NCBI GenBank assembly: GCA_030672805.1
Contig: DAOVFR010000024.1
Span: 1 to 15,901 of the forward strand
DNA: 15,901 nucleotides
Reading direction: 5' to 3'
Source of the DNA: Candidatus Krumholzibacteriota bacterium
GTDB lineage: Bacteria > Krumholzibacteriota > Krumholzibacteriia > Krumholzibacteriales > Krumholzibacteriaceae
Shown: positions 13,828 to 15,901 of the stretch, piece by piece
Numbering within the stretch: the first letter of the stretch is position 1
How the letters are laid out: each line of letters opens with the position of its first letter
Notes under the pieces: model-generated
The model's input: only the letters and a program-made list of their open reading frames with translations
Databases searched by the model: none
Told to the model about the DNA's origin: nothing
Translations under genes and position numbers: made by a program

Positions 13828-14727
13828 TCATCCGTGCGTGAGCCGTTCATGGATTTCACTGATGAAGCGGGGGGTCGTTCCGCAGCATCCTCCGACGGCA
13901 TTCGCCCCGGCCTCCACCATTTTCCAGATATCCCCGGCGAATTCTTCCGGGCGCTGCTTGTAGATGGCGATTCCGTGCTCCATGACCGGGTTTCCTGCAT
14001 TCGGCTGAAACAGTATGGGTGCTTCCGTAAGGGACCGGAACTCAAACACAAGATCGACCATCTCACCGCTCGATATGGAACAGTTGGCCCCGACCGCGTC
14101 GGCGCCCTCGGCGAGGAGCGCCTCGACCACCTGCCGGGGCGTCACGCCCATCAGTGTGAAGTATCCCTTCGGCTTCTTCTCAAAGGTGAATTCCACAACG
14201 ACCGGCTTGTCGGAAACCTCCCTGACGGCCCTGAGCGCCTCGAGTCCCTCTCGCAGGTCATACATCGTCTCGACAAGGAAAAGGTCGACCCCGCCGTGCC
14301 CGAGCACCCTCGCCTGTTCCCTGAACGCATTCCTCACCTCCCCGGCGGTCAGTGTGCCGACGGGAGGAAAGAACTGCCCGGTCGGGCCGATTTCGCCCGC
14401 CACGAAGCGATCAACATGTCCCGCCGCCTCGAGAGCACGCCGTGCGAGTTCGACTCCCTTGAGGTTCACCTCGGCGACGTCGAGCGAGCTGCCGCTCCTG
14501 GACGATGAAAGCTTGATGCGGTTCGCCCCGAATGTGTTCGTCTGGATCACCTCGGCGCCCGCCTCGACGTAGGCTGTGTGTATTCCCATTACCTGCTCGG
14601 ATTCCGTCAGTATCCACCGCTCGGGGGCCTCCCCTTCCTTCAATCCGGCGGCGATCAGCATGCTTCCCATACCGCCGTCAAAGAGGACGACCTTTCTGCC
14701 GATCAACTTCCTGAAGTCTCTATCCAT
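13828..14727 (-). CDS. homocysteine S-methyltransferase (MetH N-terminal module, stand-alone)
   Basis: The 299-residue protein is a complete zinc-dependent homocysteine methyltransferase barrel (PF02574). The zinc ligands are Cys216 (GANCS) and Cys281-Cys282 (GGCCGTTP); the 65-residue spacing equals that of Thermotoga MetH (Cys207, 272, 273). The opening VVLFDGGMGSML is also typical. It transfers a methyl group to homocysteine to form methionine. Placed directly after a corrinoid protein gene (41-base gap) and before the reactivation gene, it most likely takes the methyl group from that corrinoid protein, as the same domain does inside MetH. ATG 14727 has GGAGG 5 bases upstream; the frame further upstream is Arg-rich and unlike the family. 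There is no pterin (methyltetrahydrofolate) domain here or in the neighbouring genes. Confidence 0.92.
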   Translation of the reverse strand: MDRDFRKLIGRKVVLFDGGMGSMLIAAGLKEGEAPERWILTESEQVMGIHTAYVEAGAEVIQTNTFGANRIKLSSSRSGSSLDVAEVNLKGVELARRALEAAGHVDRFVAGEIGPTGQFFPPVGTLTAGEVRNAFREQARVLGHGGVDLFLVETMYDLREGLEALRAVREVSDKPVVVEFTFEKKPKGYFTLMGVTPRQVVEALLAEGADAVGANCSISSGEMVDLVFEFRSLTEAPILFQPNAGNPVMEHGIAIYKQRPEEFAGDIWKMVEAGANAVGGCCGTTPRFISEIHERLTHG

Positions 14728-14768
14728 CCAATCCTCCGGAAACGATACGTTCAGCCTCCGCGTGCGGG

Positions 14769-15410
14769 TCAGTCTACCAGTGACCTGGCCAGCGCCACGG
14801 CCGCGACGGCGTCGCCGGCGTAACCGTCGGCGCCGATTTCCTTCGCCCACTCGTCGTTGCACGGCGCCCCACCCACCATCACCTTGACCTGTCCTCGAAT
14901 CGAGCGGTTCTCGAGCTCCTCGATCACCTTCTTCTGGCCGTTCATCGTCGTAGTGAGGAGCGCCGAGATCGCGATACAGTCGGCGCGTTTCTCCTCGGCC
15001 TCATCCACGAAACGCCCGGCGGGCACGTCGGCTCCAAGATCCGTGATCTCGAAGCCGTTCGCGGACAGCATCGTGGCAACGAGAGTCTTTCCGATATCAT
15101 GAATATCTCCCTCGATAGTGCCGATCACGACCCGCCCCGCTGCCTCTTTCAGGCCGCCGCTCCCGGCAATCGAGGGTTCGAGAATCGCCATGGCACGCTT
15201 CATCGCTTCAGCCCCCATGACGAGCTCCGGAAGGAACATCTCTCCCTCCCCCCACAGGCGCCCTACCTCCCTGATGCCCGCAGCGAACCCCTTCTCGATT
15301 ACATCTATGAGTGGCGCTCCGTCGTCAACCGCCTGCTTCGCCAGTGTTTCCGCCACGTCTCCGTCTCCGTCAATGATCGATTGTGCACAACTTTTCAGAA
15401 ATTCGTCCAT
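14769..15410 (-). CDS. corrinoid methyl-carrier protein (MtbC/MttC/MtgC type)
   Basis: The 213-residue protein has the usual two parts: a helical cap domain (about 1-88) and a Rossmann-like B12-binding domain (about 90-212). The cobalt-ligand motif is GDIHDIGKTLV with His104 (DXHXXG), followed by SALLTTTMN and GGAPCN. Such proteins carry the methyl group between a substrate-specific methyltransferase and an acceptor methyltransferase. It is the first gene of the minus-strand run. ATG 15410 has GAGGAG about 8 bases upstream. Its likely donor enzyme is the MttB-like protein and its likely acceptor the homocysteine methyltransferase encoded just downstream. Length and domain order are normal for the family. 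Confidence 0.93.
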   Translation of the reverse strand: MDEFLKSCAQSIIDGDGDVAETLAKQAVDDGAPLIDVIEKGFAAGIREVGRLWGEGEMFLPELVMGAEAMKRAMAILEPSIAGSGGLKEAAGRVVIGTIEGDIHDIGKTLVATMLSANGFEITDLGADVPAGRFVDEAEEKRADCIAISALLTTTMNGQKKVIEELENRSIRGQVKVMVGGAPCNDEWAKEIGADGYAGDAVAAVALARSLVD

Positions 15411-15479
15411 CCGTATCTCTCCTCTTCACCGTCTCGTTTATTCTATTGTATATATCGTTCTTACTCCTCTTAAAAACTT

Positions 15480-15508
15480 ATAATCTCTCATTTATAGGGG
15501 TAGATCAA
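15480..15508 (-). promoter_or_regulatory. candidate promoter of the corrinoid operon
   Basis: On the minus strand TTGATC (15508-15503) and GATTAT (15485-15480) are separated by 17 bases; each matches 4 of 6 sigma-70 consensus bases. It would give a leader of about 60 bases before ATG 15410. The surrounding stretch (15430-15500) is AT-rich against a GC-rich background, which fits a promoter region. Confidence 0.35.
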
Positions 15509-15637
15509 GCCTGCATTTTTTATTTGCCTCCCTGAAATTTTTCCCGCACACCATCCCCGCGGGTCCTGTCGCCGGTCATCCCCACCGTGCTCTCTTTCGG
15601 CTGCATTCGGGGAGATCCCAACTTGTATGCTCGTGTA

Positions 15638-15659
15638 GGTGGCGCCGCCCGGCGCCACC
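15638..15659. terminator. strong GC hairpin 11 bases past the stop of the right-edge gene
   Basis: A perfect 9-bp stem pairs GGTGGCGCC (15638-15646) with GGCGCCACC (15651-15659) around a 4-base loop. It lies just downstream of the stop codon at 15671 (minus strand). There is no U-run after it, so it is either a weak or Rho-assisted terminator or an mRNA-stabilising hairpin. The rest of 15411-15637 contains no gene I can support. Confidence 0.45.
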
Positions 15660-15670
15660 CGCGGTGAGGG

Positions 15671-15901
15671 TTATTCATAAGTGCAAGATTTTTTACCGCC
15701 GACGTCGGCGGTAAATTTCTTGCCACCCATGACATTCGGGTCGGTGACCTTTTTCATGACATACACGGGACGTACATGGTCCGTGATGCACAGCTCCGGA
15801 CGATGCCTCGATACGATCATCTTCACGTTCCTGGCTGACCTGTTCCTTATCTCCGTGAGAATGCTCTCTTTGTTCTCCGTGGTAAGTATCTCCGATACGA
15901 G
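15671..15901 (-). CDS. 3' end of an unrecognised protein gene (5' part outside window)
   Basis: The frame is open for 76 codons from the window edge to TAA at 15673-15671. The composition is protein-like (EILTTENKESILTEIRNRSA, then PELCITDHVRPVYVMKKVT), and the gene sits upstream of the corrinoid operon on the same strand, 260 bases away. The tail is Gly/Lys-rich and ends KFTADVGGKKSCTYE, with one Cys four residues from the end. I do not recognise the family. A long near-perfect palindrome lies inside its last codons (15692-15715). It cannot be tied to the operon with confidence because a candidate promoter and a hairpin lie between them. Confidence 0.6.
   Translation of the reverse strand, partial: LVSEILTTENKESILTEIRNRSARNVKMIVSRHRPELCITDHVRPVYVMKKVTDPNVMGGKKFTADVGGKKSCTYE
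15692..15715. repeat. 24-bp perfect palindrome inside the 3' end of the right-edge gene
   Basis: The arms TTTACCGCCGAC and GTCGGCGGTAAA are exact reverse complements with no spacer. After a short mismatch the pairing resumes outside them, GCAAG (15683-15687) with CTTGC (15719-15723), giving a 41-bp near-palindrome. Confidence 0.9.

Noticed and set aside
12790..14508. 572-codon plus-strand open frame across the MttB-like, reactivation and homocysteine methyltransferase genes
   Set aside because: It runs antisense to three well-supported genes and its translation is low-complexity Ser/Pro/Arg-rich sequence without domains.
15520..15735. Small minus-strand open frame in the gap before the corrinoid operon
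   Set aside because: It overlaps the better-supported 3' end of the right-edge gene in another frame and crosses the GC hairpin; no ribosome-binding site or family resemblance.

Overview
This window reads as chromosomal DNA of a GC-rich Gram-negative bacterium that is probably an anaerobe. The Gram-negative call rests on an outer-membrane porin and several Sec-type signal peptides. The anaerobe call rests on corrinoid methyl-transfer genes, a CX3CX2C radical SAM enzyme, NadA and a candidate selenoprotein. I cannot fix the phylum from sequence alone; Desulfobacterota or an uncultured FCB-type phylum would fit. I saw no tRNA, rRNA, CRISPR array, transposase or phage gene.

Layout, left to right. 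(1) 1-713, plus strand: an NHL beta-propeller remnant reads in frame, without a stop, into a methylated-DNA-protein cysteine methyltransferase. (2) 2814-735, minus strand: a periplasmic redox pair. A DUF1573 protein carries an in-frame TGA exactly where its conserved Cys-Gly-Cys motif should begin (candidate selenocysteine), followed by a TlpA-type thioredoxin-fold protein. (3) 2815-3207: an AT-rich divergent intergenic region. (4) 3208-8797, plus strand: a NifS-like protein without the PLP lysine, a NifU/IscU scaffold with two C-terminal zinc ribbons, NadA, a GT-C-like membrane protein and a porin, closed by a strong bidirectional terminator at 8845-8874. (5) 15410-8903, minus strand: a seven-gene run encoding a corrinoid protein, homocysteine methyltransferase, MetH-type reactivation protein, MttB-family methyltransferase, isochorismatase-family hydrolase, thioredoxin-reductase-like flavoprotein without CXXC, and an RlmN-like radical SAM protein lacking one catalytic cysteine. 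(6) 15901-15671, minus strand: the 3' end of an unrecognised gene.

How the genes may work together. The large minus-strand run looks like cobalamin-dependent methionine synthase taken apart. The homocysteine, corrinoid and reactivation modules are separate polypeptides, and the methyl-tetrahydrofolate module is replaced by an MttB-family enzyme. I infer a route in which a methyl group from a quaternary or tertiary amine passes through the corrinoid protein to homocysteine, giving methionine. The hydrolase, flavoprotein and radical SAM protein may prepare the substrate, supply electrons or modify a partner, but their roles are not shown by the sequence. In the plus-strand run, Fe-S assembly genes sit next to NadA, a [4Fe-4S] enzyme, but the NifS-like partner should not work as a normal cysteine desulfurase.

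The best leads are the candidate selenocysteine DUF1573 protein, the lysine-less NifS-like protein, the dismantled methionine synthase operon, and the RlmN-like protein lacking its resolving cysteine.
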